Counted from the first letter of the stretch, positions 8,837-18,666 are shown. The stretch: 64,000 nt of DNA from Cellulomonas denverensis (GCF_012396125.1 NZ_JAAXOX010000005.1:62001-126000), one strand, 5' to 3'. Notes: a model not told the origin generated them from the letters alone. Made by a program: numbers and translations.

Positions 8837-8952
8837 GAGCGGGGTTGCGCCGTTCCCGAGGACCTCGGTCCCGGCTCCGACCCTGCCCGATGGCCTTGGG
8901 TGGCCACCGGGCACAACGCCCAGCTGTGCAGTTCCAACGAGAGGTGTGTCTC

Positions 8953-10173
8953 ATGTCGGTTCGTCGCGTCGCGCTCCTGACCGCGGGTGGCTTCGCTCCG
9001 TGCCTGTCCTCGGCCGTCGGTGGTCTGATCGAGCGCTACACCGAGATCGCGCCGGAGATCGAGATCATCGCCTACGAGCACGGCTACTACGGGCTGCTCA
9101 AGGGCCAGAAGATCGTCGTGACCGACGAGGTCCGCAAGAAGGCCGGCCTGCTGCACCGCTTCGGCGGCTCCCCGATCGGCAACTCCCGGGTCAAGCTCAC
9201 CAACCGGGCGGACTGCGTCAAGCGCGGCCTGGTGCGTGAGGGCGAGGACCCGCTGCAGGTCGCGGCCGAGCAGCTCAAGGCGGACGGCGTCGACGTCCTG
9301 CACACCATCGGTGGCGACGACACCAACACCACCGCCGCCGACCTGGCCGCCTACCTGGCCGAGAACGACTACGACCTGACCGTGGTCGGCCTGCCCAAGA
9401 CCATCGACAACGACGTGGTCCCGATCCGGCAGTCGCTGGGTGCCTGGACCGCCGCCGAGGAGGCCGCCGGCTTCGCCGCGCACGTCATCGGCGAGCACCG
9501 CTCCGGCCCGCGGATGCTGATCGTGCACGAGGTGATGGGCCGGCACTGCGGCTGGCTGACCGCCGCCGCCGCCGTCGAGTACCGCAAGTGGCTGGACACC
9601 CAGGAGTGGCTGCCGGAGATCGGCCTGTCCCGTGAGCGCTGGGACATCCACGCGGTGTTCGTGCCCGAGGCCCAGATCGACATCGACGCCGAGGCCGCCC
9701 GCCTGCGCACGATCATGGACGAGCAGGGCAACGTCAACATCTTCCTGTCCGAGGGCGCCGGCATGCACGAGATCGTCGAGCAGCTGGAGGCCTCCGGCCA
9801 GGAGGTCACCCGGGACGCCTTCGGCCACGTCGCGCTGGACACCATCAACCCCGGCCAGTGGTTCGCCAAGCAGTTCGCCGAGAAGCTCGGCGCCGAGAAG
9901 GTCATGGTGCAGAAGTCCGGCTACTACTCCCGGGCCGCCGCGGCGAACGCCGAGGACCTGCGCCTGATCAAGTCCATGACCGACCTGGCCGTGGAGTGCG
10001 CCCTCAAGGGCGAGCCCGGCGTGATCGGCCACGACGAGGAGGACGGCGACCGGCTCAAGGCGATCGCCTTCCCGCGGATCGCCGGTGGCAAGCCCTTCGA
10101 CATCACGCAGCCCTGGTTCGGGGCGATGCTGTCGGAGATCGGCCAGCCGCTGGTGCCCGCGAGCCACTCGTGA
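8953..10173 (+). CDS. pfp: Pyrophosphate-dependent 6-phosphofructokinase
   Basis: It interconverts fructose 6-phosphate and fructose 1,6-bisphosphate using pyrophosphate, so it can work in glycolysis and gluconeogenesis. The 406-residue protein is strongly similar, as I recall it, to the Propionibacterium freudenreichii PPi enzyme. PPi use is indicated by GGDDTNTTA (residues 120-128; the second Asp excludes ATP, which needs Gly in GGDGS) and by PKTIDND (148-154; Lys in place of the Gly of ATP-type enzymes). The ATG at 8953 follows GAGAGG. Its stop overlaps the aroG start by GTGA, so the two are translationally coupled. Confidence 0.95.
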   Translation: MSVRRVALLTAGGFAPCLSSAVGGLIERYTEIAPEIEIIAYEHGYYGLLKGQKIVVTDEVRKKAGLLHRFGGSPIGNSRVKLTNRADCVKRGLVREGEDPLQVAAEQLKADGVDVLHTIGGDDTNTTAADLAAYLAENDYDLTVVGLPKTIDNDVVPIRQSLGAWTAAEEAAGFAAHVIGEHRSGPRMLIVHEVMGRHCGWLTAAAAVEYRKWLDTQEWLPEIGLSRERWDIHAVFVPEAQIDIDAEAARLRTIMDEQGNVNIFLSEGAGMHEIVEQLEASGQEVTRDAFGHVALDTINPGQWFAKQFAEKLGAEKVMVQKSGYYSRAAAANAEDLRLIKSMTDLAVECALKGEPGVIGHDEEDGDRLKAIAFPRIAGGKPFDITQPWFGAMLSEIGQPLVPASHS

Positions 10174-11522
10174 GCGTGGAGCCGGACCCGTCAGTCGTGA
10201 CGGGTCTGGATCACTGGCGCACGCTGGACGCCGCTCAGCAGCCCGCCTGGCCGGACGCGGAGGCCCTGGAACGGGTCAGTGCGCGGCTGGCGGCGCTGCC
10301 GCCCCTGGTGTTCGCCGGGGAGGCCGACGCGCTGCGGGCCCAGCTCGCCGCCGCCGGCCGCGGTGAGGCGTTCCTGCTCCAGGGTGGGGACTGCGCGGAG
10401 ACCTTCGCCGAGGCCACTGCGGACAACATCCGCGGCAAGATCATGACCATCCTGCAGATGGCCGTGGTGCTGACCTACGGCGCGAGCCTGCCGGTGATCA
10501 AGATGGGCCGGATGGCCGGGCAGTACGCCAAGCCGCGCTCATCGGACTCCGAGACCCGCGACGGTGTCACCCTCCCGGCGTTCCGGGGCGACATCATCAA
10601 CGGCTTCCCGTTCACCGAGCAGGACCGGACCCCGGACCCGCAGCGGCTGCTGGAGGCGTACCACACGTCCTCCTCGACGCTGAACCTGATCCGCGCGTTC
10701 ACCACCGGCGGCTTCGCGTCGCTGCTGCGGGTGCACGAGTGGAACCGGGGCTTCACCGCCAACCCGGCGTACGCCCGCTACGAGGAGATCGCGGCCGAGA
10801 TCGACCGCGCGATCCGGTTCATGGCCGCCTGCGGTGCCGACTTCGACGCACTGCGGACGGTGGACTTCTACTCCTCGCACGAGGGGCTGCTGCTGGACTA
10901 CGAGCGGCCGCTGACCCGGATCGACTCGCGCACCGGGCTGCCCTACGACTGCTCGGCGCACTTCCTGTGGATCGGGGAGCGCACCCGGCAGCTGTCCGGT
11001 GCGCACGTCGACTACTTCGCCCGGGTGCAGAACCCGCTGGGGGTCAAGCTCGGTCCCAGCACCACCGCCGACGAGGCGCTGGGGCTGATCGACCGGCTCA
11101 ACCCGAGCGGCGAACCGGGGCGGATCACCTTCATCACCCGGATGGGAGCCGCGCGGATCCGCGACGTGCTGCCCGGCCTGGTGGAGAAGGTCACCGCCGA
11201 CGGCCGTCCGGTCACCTGGGTCTGCGACCCGATGCACGGCAACACCATCACCGCGACCAACGGGTACAAGACCCGGCGGTTCACCGACGTGATGGACGAG
11301 GTCACCGGCTTCTTCGACGTGCACCACGGCCTGGGCACCGTCCCCGGCGGTCTGCACATGGAGCTGACCGGCGACGACGTGACCGAGGTGCTCGGTGGCG
11401 CGGAGGAGATCGACGACGAGGGACTGGCCCGCCGGTACGAGACCCTGGTCGACCCGCGGCTGAACCACCAGCAGTCCCTGGAGCTCGCATTCCAGGTCGC
11501 GGAGCTGCTCCGCCGGCACTGA
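10170..11522 (+). CDS. aroG: Class II 3-deoxy-7-phosphoheptulonate (DAHP) synthase
   Basis: It condenses phosphoenolpyruvate and erythrose 4-phosphate, the first step of the shikimate pathway. The 450-residue protein is a plant/actinobacterial class II enzyme: GGDCAETF (metal-binding Cys near residue 74), the KMGRMAGQYAKPRSS block (about 111-125), a WIGERTRQL segment, KLGPSTTADEA, and the metal-binding CDPMHGNT with HGLGTVPGGLHMELTG. GTG 10170 overlaps the pfp stop. Counterpart of Rv2178c. A hairpin follows and separates it from the leftward PTS genes. Coupling to pfp puts the enzymes that draw on fructose 6-phosphate and PEP in one transcript. Confidence 0.96.
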   Translation: MSVEPDPSVVTGLDHWRTLDAAQQPAWPDAEALERVSARLAALPPLVFAGEADALRAQLAAAGRGEAFLLQGGDCAETFAEATADNIRGKIMTILQMAVVLTYGASLPVIKMGRMAGQYAKPRSSDSETRDGVTLPAFRGDIINGFPFTEQDRTPDPQRLLEAYHTSSSTLNLIRAFTTGGFASLLRVHEWNRGFTANPAYARYEEIAAEIDRAIRFMAACGADFDALRTVDFYSSHEGLLLDYERPLTRIDSRTGLPYDCSAHFLWIGERTRQLSGAHVDYFARVQNPLGVKLGPSTTADEALGLIDRLNPSGEPGRITFITRMGAARIRDVLPGLVEKVTADGRPVTWVCDPMHGNTITATNGYKTRRFTDVMDEVTGFFDVHHGLGTVPGGLHMELTGDDVTEVLGGAEEIDDEGLARRYETLVDPRLNHQQSLELAFQVAELLRRH

Positions 11523-11532
11523 CCGACCGCAG

Positions 11533-11567
11533 CCGAGGGCCGGGTCGCCACGCGACCCGGCCCTCGG
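11533..11567. terminator. Bidirectional terminator between aroG and the licT-EIIB operon
   Basis: A perfect 15-bp stem (11533-11547 with 11553-11567) with a 5-nt loop lies between two convergent genes and follows the aroG stop by 10 bp. Confidence 0.82.
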
Positions 11568-11573
11568 TCTGTG

Positions 11574-11822
11574 TCAGGTCAGCAGGGCGCGGACCTGCTT
11601 GCTGACCGGGATCGCGCGGGCGCCCAGCACGACCTGGAACTGCCCGCCCTGGGTCAGCACCATCGCGACCTCGTCCAGGGCGGTCAGCGCCGGGTCGTCG
11701 TGCAGGGTGTCGTCGCGCAGGACCAGCCGCAGCCGGCTCCAGCACGCGGTGACGTCGCTGACGTTCTCCGGGCCGCCGACCAGGGCGAGCACGGTCTCGG
11801 CCAACTGCCGGTCGTCCGTCAT
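11574..11822 (-). CDS. Stand-alone PTS EIIB protein, glucose/glucoside type
   Basis: An 82-residue free EIIB domain. It shows the glucose-family EIIB pattern: an N-terminal helix, GGPENVSDVTACWSRLRLVL with the phosphorylatable Cys, and GGQFQVVLG before the last helix. The usual CxTRLR is CWSRLR here, but Cys and both Arg remain. Its ATG overlaps the licT stop (ATGA), so it is co-translated with the antiterminator rather than with a permease. A full EIIBCA protein encoded upstream already has its own EIIB. It may carry phosphate to another EIIC or to LicT; that is inference. Confidence 0.85.
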   Translation of the reverse strand: MTDDRQLAETVLALVGGPENVSDVTACWSRLRLVLRDDTLHDDPALTALDEVAMVLTQGGQFQVVLGARAIPVSKQVRALLT

Positions 11823-12658
11823 GACACCGCTCCGGTCAGCCGGGCGATGTGCAGGGTCAGGTAGAGCATCTCGTCCCCACTGATGTGCCAGCCGAAGCGT
11901 TCGGTGAGCAGGTCCCGGACCGCCTCGGCGCTGGCGTAGGCCCGGGGGTGCTGGCGGCGCACGGTGTCGGTGAGCACGTCCTGCTGGTCGGCGAGCATCA
12001 CGCCCCGCTGCTGGCGTACCACCAGATACCGCAGATGGGTGATGAACCGCGCGACGTCGAGCGACTCCTCGTCCAGCGCCAGGCCGAGCTGTTCGCGCAG
12101 GATGCCGAGCACCGCGGCGAAGACCTCGGTCATCTCCATCGTGCGGCTCAGGTCGTCCGCGCCGAACTGGGCGTTGACGAAGTGCAGCGCCAGCGGCACG
12201 GCCTCCAGCGAGGGCAGCTCGACCCCGGTGCGGTCCCGGATCAGCGCCAGTGCCTCCTTGGCGAAGGCGACCTCGCGTGGGTAGAGGTGGGTGACCTCCC
12301 ACTGCAGCGGGTAGGTGATGGTCAGGCCCTCGTCCGCCCGCTGCAGGGCGAAGACGATGTGGTCGGCCAGCGGGATGATCACGTGCGAGTCGATCTGGGC
12401 GCCCAGCCGCTCCCGGGCCAGGTCCACGATCTCCTGGGTGAGGTCGATCCGGTCGGCGGGGATCTCCTCCACCAGTGCGGCGATCCGTTCCGGGGTGGTC
12501 GACCCGCCGGGCACGAAGGTGCGCTCCACCACGTCAGCGCGCACGTCGTCGCCGGGTTTCGCCTGGAAGCCGAGCCCCTTGCCCATCAGCACGAACTCCT
12601 GGCCCCGGTCGTCGGTGGCCAGCAGCACGTTGTTGTTGAAGACCTTGGTGACCTGCAC
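11819..12658 (-). CDS. licT: LicT/BglG-type transcriptional antiterminator
   Basis: An RNA-binding antiterminator controlled by PTS phosphorylation. The 279-residue protein has the CAT RNA-binding domain (1-55, starting MQVTKVFNNN) and two PTS regulation domains: PRD1 (about 65-170) with His100 and His159, and PRD2 (about 171-279) with His208 and His270. These positions match, within one residue, those of B. subtilis LicT as I remember them. EII components inactivate the family through PRD1, and HPr activates it through PRD2. Two matching RNA targets lie at 14834-14863 and 15082-15111. Start is GTG 12658. It is downstream of the permease gene, beyond a hairpin, and overlaps the EIIB gene. Confidence 0.96.
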   Translation of the reverse strand: MQVTKVFNNNVLLATDDRGQEFVLMGKGLGFQAKPGDDVRADVVERTFVPGGSTTPERIAALVEEIPADRIDLTQEIVDLARERLGAQIDSHVIIPLADHIVFALQRADEGLTITYPLQWEVTHLYPREVAFAKEALALIRDRTGVELPSLEAVPLALHFVNAQFGADDLSRTMEMTEVFAAVLGILREQLGLALDEESLDVARFITHLRYLVVRQQRGVMLADQQDVLTDTVRRQHPRAYASAEAVRDLLTERFGWHISGDEMLYLTLHIARLTGAVS

Positions 12659-12682
12659 CTGCGCTCCGATTCACTGGACGGA

Positions 12683-12719
12683 CGCCGGTGTCCCGGGCGG
12701 CGGGCCCGGGACACCGGCG
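12683..12719 (-). terminator. Hairpin between the PTS permease gene and licT
   Basis: A perfect 16-bp stem (12683-12698 with 12704-12719) and 5-nt loop lie in the 131-bp gap after the permease gene. It probably limits read-through from the permease transcript into licT. Confidence 0.78.
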
Positions 12720-12789
12720 TTCGGTGTGCGGAGTCCGGATGCTATCCGGCCCCGCTGATCGTCCTACCAGATGGCAGGACCGGAGGGAA

Positions 12790-14721
12790 TCAGCCCACCA
12801 CCGTGAGCAGCGGAGCGCCGCTGGTGGTGGCACCGGCCGGAGCGGGCACCACGTCCGCGTAGGCGTCGGCGTTGGTCACCAGCACGATCGTGGTGGTGTC
12901 CAGGCCGGCGGCCCGGACGGTGTCCAGGTCCACGGTCGCCAGCAACGTGCCGGGCAGCACCTGCGACCCCTGCTGGACGGCGGGGGTGAAGCCCTTGCCC
13001 TCCAGTCCGACCGTGTTGATGCCGATGTGCACCAGCACCTCGACGCCGTCGTCGGACAGCAGGCCGTAGGCGTGCGGCAGGACGCTGACCACGGTGCCGG
13101 ACACCGGGGAGACCACCGTGCCACCGGCCGGGACGATGCCCACGCCCTTGCCCAGCGCGCCGGAGGCGAACACCTGGTCACTGACCTCGGCCAGCGGCAC
13201 CACGGTGCCGTTCACCGGGGCGGTGACCTCGACGACCTGGGTCTCGGTCAGGGTCGCGGTGCCGCCACCGGTGGCGGGGGTGTACGGGGACTTGGCCGCC
13301 GGGGCCGCCGGGGTGGTCTCGGCGGTCTCCGGGATGTCCTTGAAGCCGAGCACCAGGGTCAGCACGAAGGCGATGCCGATCGCGACCAGGGTGCCGATCA
13401 CCGCGGACAGGAAGCCGTGGTTCAGTGTGGCGGTGATGGTGATCGCACCGGGCATGGCGAACACGTCGGTCGCCGCCTTGCCGCCCGCGGCGATCGCACC
13501 ACCGACGGCGCCACCGATGCAGGCGTAGATGAACGGCTTCTTCAGGCGCAGCGTGACACCGTAGATCGCGGGCTCGGTGATGCCGGCCAGGAAGCCGGAG
13601 ATCGCGGCCGGGCCGGCCACCTGGCGCAGCGCCTTGTTGCGAGTCCGGATCATCACGGCGACCACGGCACCGACCTGGGCCAGCACGGCCGGGAACAGCG
13701 CGGCGGTCAGGTACGAGTAGCCCGGGTCCACCAGCTCCTGGGTCATGATTGGCACGAAGCCCCAGTGCACGCCGAAGATCACGAACACCTGCCAGAACGC
13801 ACCGAGCAGGGCGCCGCCCAGCCACGGCACGGTGTCCCAGAGCCAGCCGATGCCGTCGGCGATCGCGGTGGACACCAGGTCGGAGACCGGGCCGATGGCC
13901 AGGAAGGTGACCGGCACGATGACCGCGAGCACGATCATCGGCATCAGGAAGTTCTTCAGCGAGTCCGGGATGATCCGGCCCAGCAGCCTCTCCAGCTTGC
14001 ACTGGGCATAGACCGCCAGGATGGTCGGGATCACCGCGGACAGGTAGGAGACCATCACCACCGGGATGCCGAAGAAGTCCAGGCCCTCCGCGGCGTCGTA
14101 GGCCTGCAGGGTCAGGCCGCCGAGGTCACCGAGCCCGATGGTGGCGGTGTAGACCAGCGCACCGGCGATCGCCACGGCGGTGTAGATGTTGCCCTTGAAC
14201 TTCCGGGCAGTGGTGATCGCGATGAAGATCGGCAGGAACTGGAAGCAGGCATCCGCCGCGGCGTACCAGATGTTGTACGTGCCGGAGGTGGCGAACTCGG
14301 GCGAGATCTTGGCCGCGAGGCTGAGCAGCGCCTTGAGCAGACCGGTGCCGGCCAACACCCACAGGAACGGGGTGAAGATGCTGGTGATCAGGTCGATCGC
14401 CCGGGCCATGAAGTTGCCGGAGGACGCGGCGTCACCGTCGTCCCCGCCGCCGCCGTCGCCGATATTGACGCCCAGCTCGCCGAGCGCCTCGTGCACCCGG
14501 CCGACCGTGTTGCCGATCACGACCTGGAACTGGCCGCCGGACTCCATCACGGTGATGACGCCGGGGGTCGCCTCGACGGTCTCCTTGTTGGCCTTGTCCC
14601 GGTCCCTGAGCTTGAACCGCAGCCGGGTCGCGCAGTGGACCACCGACGCGACGTTCTCCTTGCCGCCGACGCCACGAAGGACGTCCTCGGCGATGGTCTG
14701 GTACTTGCTGGCGGAAGCCAC
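12790..14721 (-). CDS. bglF: PTS beta-glucoside transporter EIIBCA
   Basis: Imports and phosphorylates beta-glucosides at the membrane. The 643-residue protein has EIIB first (1-85; Cys30 in HCATRLRFKL), then the multi-pass EIIC (about 105-455; glycine-rich and aromatic helices such as GFVPIMTQELV), and EIIA last (about 480-643; His565 in VLVHIGINTVG is the phosphorylation site). This B-C-A order is typical of BglF/BglP. GTG 14721 follows an excellent ribosome site (GAGGAGGAAT). The 5' leader carries a LicT-type RAT overlapping a terminator. Exact substrate is inferred from LicT and the GH1 enzyme nearby. Confidence 0.95.
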   Translation of the reverse strand: MASASKYQTIAEDVLRGVGGKENVASVVHCATRLRFKLRDRDKANKETVEATPGVITVMESGGQFQVVIGNTVGRVHEALGELGVNIGDGGGGDDGDAASSGNFMARAIDLITSIFTPFLWVLAGTGLLKALLSLAAKISPEFATSGTYNIWYAAADACFQFLPIFIAITTARKFKGNIYTAVAIAGALVYTATIGLGDLGGLTLQAYDAAEGLDFFGIPVVMVSYLSAVIPTILAVYAQCKLERLLGRIIPDSLKNFLMPMIVLAVIVPVTFLAIGPVSDLVSTAIADGIGWLWDTVPWLGGALLGAFWQVFVIFGVHWGFVPIMTQELVDPGYSYLTAALFPAVLAQVGAVVAVMIRTRNKALRQVAGPAAISGFLAGITEPAIYGVTLRLKKPFIYACIGGAVGGAIAAGGKAATDVFAMPGAITITATLNHGFLSAVIGTLVAIGIAFVLTLVLGFKDIPETAETTPAAPAAKSPYTPATGGGTATLTETQVVEVTAPVNGTVVPLAEVSDQVFASGALGKGVGIVPAGGTVVSPVSGTVVSVLPHAYGLLSDDGVEVLVHIGINTVGLEGKGFTPAVQQGSQVLPGTLLATVDLDTVRAAGLDTTTIVLVTNADAYADVVPAPAGATTSGAPLLTVVG

Positions 14722-14776
14722 GATTCCTCCTCGAATCCGTGTCGCGATGCCCCCGGGGCTCGTTTCCGGGCAACAA

Positions 14777-14839
14777 AAAACCCGAGTCGTCGCAAACCGG
14801 ACAGCACTCGTGCTTCACAGTTCGCTCGACTCGGGTTTT
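14777..14839 (-). terminator. Conditional terminator in the bglF leader
   Basis: In the leftward RNA, AAAACCCGAGTCG (14839-14827) pairs with 14789-14777 over 13 bp, with further inner pairing, and ends in a U-run (14780-14775). The first six bases of the stem are the last six of the RAT, so the two structures exclude each other. Confidence 0.92.
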
Positions 14840-14863
14840 GCCTGCTGCCAGCAGTAACAATCC
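14834..14863 (-). promoter_or_regulatory. LicT/BglG ribonucleic antiterminator (RAT) of bglF
   Basis: On the minus strand, GGATTGTTACTG, a 7-nt spacer and CAGGCAAAACC form a 30-nt site that matches the classic bgl/lic RAT. When bound by active LicT it should block the overlapping terminator. Confidence 0.93.
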
Positions 14864-14924
14864 CAGTTCTGCGCGGTCGCCGATGGGGCGATGGGCGCAT
14901 AGCTTGCCCCACGGATTCGTGACC

Positions 14925-14930
14925 TGTCAA
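14925..14930 (-). promoter_or_regulatory. Candidate -35 element for bglF
   Basis: TTGACA on the minus strand, about 60 bp upstream of the RAT. No -10 at good spacing is obvious; TATGCG lies 23 nt downstream, which is too far for a standard promoter. Confidence 0.3.
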
Positions 14931-15035
14931 CGGCGCTGGTCGGCGCGTTGCGACGGGCCGCTGACCTGGGACGAAAGTCCTGGATCGGGCGGTCCCGCCG
15001 TGGCCTGCGGGTTCACGCAGTGCGCCGCGGCCGCC

Positions 15036-15065
15036 TTGACCTGGCCCACGCGGGCCAGGTATAAC
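15036..15065 (+). promoter_or_regulatory. Promoter of ptsH-ptsI-bglA
   Basis: TTGACC (15036-15041) and TATAAC (15060-15065) are separated by 18 bp, close to the primary sigma factor consensus. The RNA would start near 15072, about ten bases before the RAT. Confidence 0.82.
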
Positions 15066-15081
15066 GAACGAGCCATCGCGA

Positions 15082-15111
15082 GGATTGTTACTGACTCGAT
15101 CAGGCAAGACC
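15082..15111 (+). promoter_or_regulatory. LicT/BglG ribonucleic antiterminator (RAT) of ptsH-ptsI-bglA
   Basis: GGATTGTTACTG, a 7-nt spacer and CAGGCAAGACC form a second 30-nt RAT. It equals the bglF site at 22 of the 23 fixed positions; only one A-to-G change differs. Confidence 0.92.
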
Positions 15112-15151
15112 TGTCGCGGCCCGCACCAGCGGTCCGTGCGGGTCTTTTTTT
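15106..15151 (+). terminator. Conditional terminator in the ptsH leader
   Basis: CCCGCAC (15120-15126) pairs with GTGCGGG (15136-15142). The RAT end AAGACC (15106-15111) can also pair with GGTCTT (15141-15146). A run of seven T follows (15145-15151). RAT and terminator share AAGACC. Confidence 0.9.
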
Positions 15152-15219
15152 GTTTGCCCGGCCGGCAACCGACGCCGGCGGGTGTACCGCACGTTTGACT
15201 GCAATGGGGAGTCCGACCA

Positions 15220-15495
15220 GTGCCGCAGCGCAATGTCACCATCGCCTCGTCCGTGGGCCTGCACGCCCGTCCCGCCGGGATCTTCACCAAGGCGGCCACC
15301 GCCTCCGGCGCCCAGGTCACCATCGGCCGCCCGGGCGACGCGGGGGTGAACGCCGCCAGCCTGCTCATGGTGATGGGCCTGGGCCTCAAGCACGGCGAGA
15401 CCGCCGAGCTGGTCGTCGAGGGTGCGGACGCCGACACCGTCCTGAACCAGCTCGCCGGCCTGCTGGCCACCGACCTCGACGCCGCGGGGGAGTGA
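15220..15495 (+). CDS. ptsH: Phosphocarrier protein HPr
   Basis: General PTS phosphocarrier: it takes phosphate from Enzyme I on His15 (GLHARPAG, residues 13-20) and passes it to EIIA domains. The 91-residue protein has the normal fold and length. Ser47 sits in the VNAASLLMVMGL helix, where Gram-positive HPr carries the regulatory serine; whether an HPr kinase exists in this genome is not visible. GTG 15220 follows GGGGAG. It heads the ptsH-ptsI-bglA operon behind a RAT-controlled leader. Enzyme I follows after 5 bp. Confidence 0.96.
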   Translation: MPQRNVTIASSVGLHARPAGIFTKAATASGAQVTIGRPGDAGVNAASLLMVMGLGLKHGETAELVVEGADADTVLNQLAGLLATDLDAAGE

Positions 15496-15500
15496 CCACC

Positions 15501-17174
15501 ATGGCTCCGCGCACCCTCACCGGCGTCGGTGTCGGCCGGGGACTCGTCCTCGGCCCGGTGGCCGTCGCCCGGCCCGCGATCGCGCTGCCCCCGCAGGAGA
15601 GCGCCACCCCCGGCGACCTGGAGCGGGTCACCGCCGCCTTCCACGCCGTCGCCGCCGACCTGCAGGCGCGCGCCGACGCCGCCGAGGGCACCCTGGCCGA
15701 GGTGCTGGGCGCCACCGCCCAGATGGCCGAGGACCCCGCGCTGCTCGGCGACGTCGAGCAGCGGATCGGCTCCGGCACCGGCCCGGCGCATGCCGTGCAC
15801 GAGGCCGTCGAGCAGGTCTGCGAGATGTTCACCGCGGTCGGCGGGTACATGGCCGAGCGGGTCACCGACCTGCGCAGCGTCAAGGACCGGGTGATCGCCC
15901 GGGTGCTGGACGCCCCCGAGCCCGGGCTGGGCGCGCTGGAGGTGCCCTCGGTCGTGGTGGCCGAGGACCTGTCCCCGGCGGACACCTCCGCGCTCGACCT
16001 GGACAAGGTGCTCGGCATCGTGACCGAGCAGGGTGGCCCCACCGGGCACACCGCGATCATCGCCGGCCAGCTCGGCCTGCCCTGCCTGGTGCGGGTCGCC
16101 GGCGTGACCGAGCTGACCGACGGCACCGTGGTCGTGGTGGACGCCGCGGCCGGCACCGTCACCGTCGACCCGGACGAGGCGCTGGCCCAGCAGGTCACCG
16201 AACGGCGTGCCGCCGCCGAGCGCCTGGCCACCGACACCGCCCCGGGTGCGACCTCCGACGGTCACCGGGTGCAGCTGCTGGCCAACATCGGCACCGCCGC
16301 GGACGCCGAGCGCGCCGCGCTGACCGCCGTCGAGGGCGTCGGGCTGTTCCGGACCGAGGTGCTGTTCCTGGAGCAGCAGACCGCCCCCACCGTCGAGGAC
16401 CAGCTCGCCACCTACACCGCCGTCCTGCGGTCCTTCGCCGGGCGCAAGGTGGTCGTGCGCACCATCGACGCGGGTGCGGACAAGCCGCTGGCCTTCGCCC
16501 AGCAGTCGGTGGAGGAGAACCCGGCGCTGGGGGTGCGCGGCTACCGCCTGGTCCGCACCCTGCCGCAGCTGCTGGCCGACCAGCTGACCGCCCTCGGCCG
16601 GGCGCAGGAGGAGACCGGCGCCGAGCTGTGGGTGATGGCGCCGATGATCGCCACGCCCACCGAGGCCGCCGACTTCGCCGCCGCCGCCCGGGCCGCCGGC
16701 CTGAAGACGGTCGGGGTGATGGTCGAGGTCCCGGCGGTCGCGCTGCGCTGCGCCGACGTGCTGGCCGAGGTCGACTTCGTCTCGCTGGGCACCAACGATC
16801 TGGCGCAGTACACGATGGCCACCGACCGGCTGCGCGGCGAGCTCTCCGACCTGCTGGACATGTGGCAGCCCGCCGTGATCGACCTGGTCGCCGCCACCGC
16901 CGACGGTGGGAAGTCCGAGGGCAAGCCGGTCGGGGTGTGCGGCGAGTCCGCCTCCGACCCGCTGATGGCCCTGGTGCTCACCGGCCTGGGCGTGACCAGC
17001 CTGTCGATGTCCCCGGCCGCGGTGCCGGCGGTGCGTGCCGCCCTGCGCGGGCACACCCTGGCCCGCTGCCAGGAGATCGCCGCCGCCGCCCGTGCGGCGC
17101 GGACCGCCCCCGAGGCCCGGGCCGCCGCGCTGGCGCTCACCTCGGCCGAGGTGCGGGACCTGCTCGGCCTGTGA
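15501..17174 (+). CDS. ptsI: PTS Enzyme I (phosphoenolpyruvate-protein phosphotransferase)
   Basis: Takes phosphate from phosphoenolpyruvate and gives it to HPr, starting every PTS transport reaction in the cytosol. The 557-residue protein has the N-terminal HPr-binding domain, the phosphohistidine domain with His183 in GGPTGHTAII, and the C-terminal PEP-binding TIM barrel (FRTEVLFL, VRTIDAGADKPL, MAPMIATPTEA, VEVPAVALRCADVL, SLGTNDLAQYT, VCGESASDP with the active-site Cys). ATG 15501 has GGGGGAG at 9 nt; GTG 15492, overlapping the ptsH stop, is a less likely alternative. Confidence 0.97.
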   Translation: MAPRTLTGVGVGRGLVLGPVAVARPAIALPPQESATPGDLERVTAAFHAVAADLQARADAAEGTLAEVLGATAQMAEDPALLGDVEQRIGSGTGPAHAVHEAVEQVCEMFTAVGGYMAERVTDLRSVKDRVIARVLDAPEPGLGALEVPSVVVAEDLSPADTSALDLDKVLGIVTEQGGPTGHTAIIAGQLGLPCLVRVAGVTELTDGTVVVVDAAAGTVTVDPDEALAQQVTERRAAAERLATDTAPGATSDGHRVQLLANIGTAADAERAALTAVEGVGLFRTEVLFLEQQTAPTVEDQLATYTAVLRSFAGRKVVVRTIDAGADKPLAFAQQSVEENPALGVRGYRLVRTLPQLLADQLTALGRAQEETGAELWVMAPMIATPTEAADFAAAARAAGLKTVGVMVEVPAVALRCADVLAEVDFVSLGTNDLAQYTMATDRLRGELSDLLDMWQPAVIDLVAATADGGKSEGKPVGVCGESASDPLMALVLTGLGVTSLSMSPAAVPAVRAALRGHTLARCQEIAAAARAARTAPEARAAALALTSAEVRDLLGL

Positions 17175-17203
17175 ACCCGGCGCGGCGCCCGCCGCGCACA
17201 TGA

Positions 17204-18652
<1,449 letters not shown>

Positions 18653-18666
18653 CGGCGCGGGGATGA

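Larger units (their letters stand above)
14722..15219. other. Divergent PTS control region (498 bp)
   Basis: The only stretch above 300 bp without a protein gene. It holds two divergent leaders, each with a LicT/BglG RAT site and an intrinsic terminator with a U-tract, and a strong rightward promoter. The remaining middle part (about 14935-15030) shows nothing further that I recognise. Confidence 0.9.

Noticed and set aside
12688..14922. Plus-strand open frame of 744 codons opposite the PTS permease gene
   Set aside because: Low-complexity translation; the opposite strand encodes a complete EIIBCA protein.
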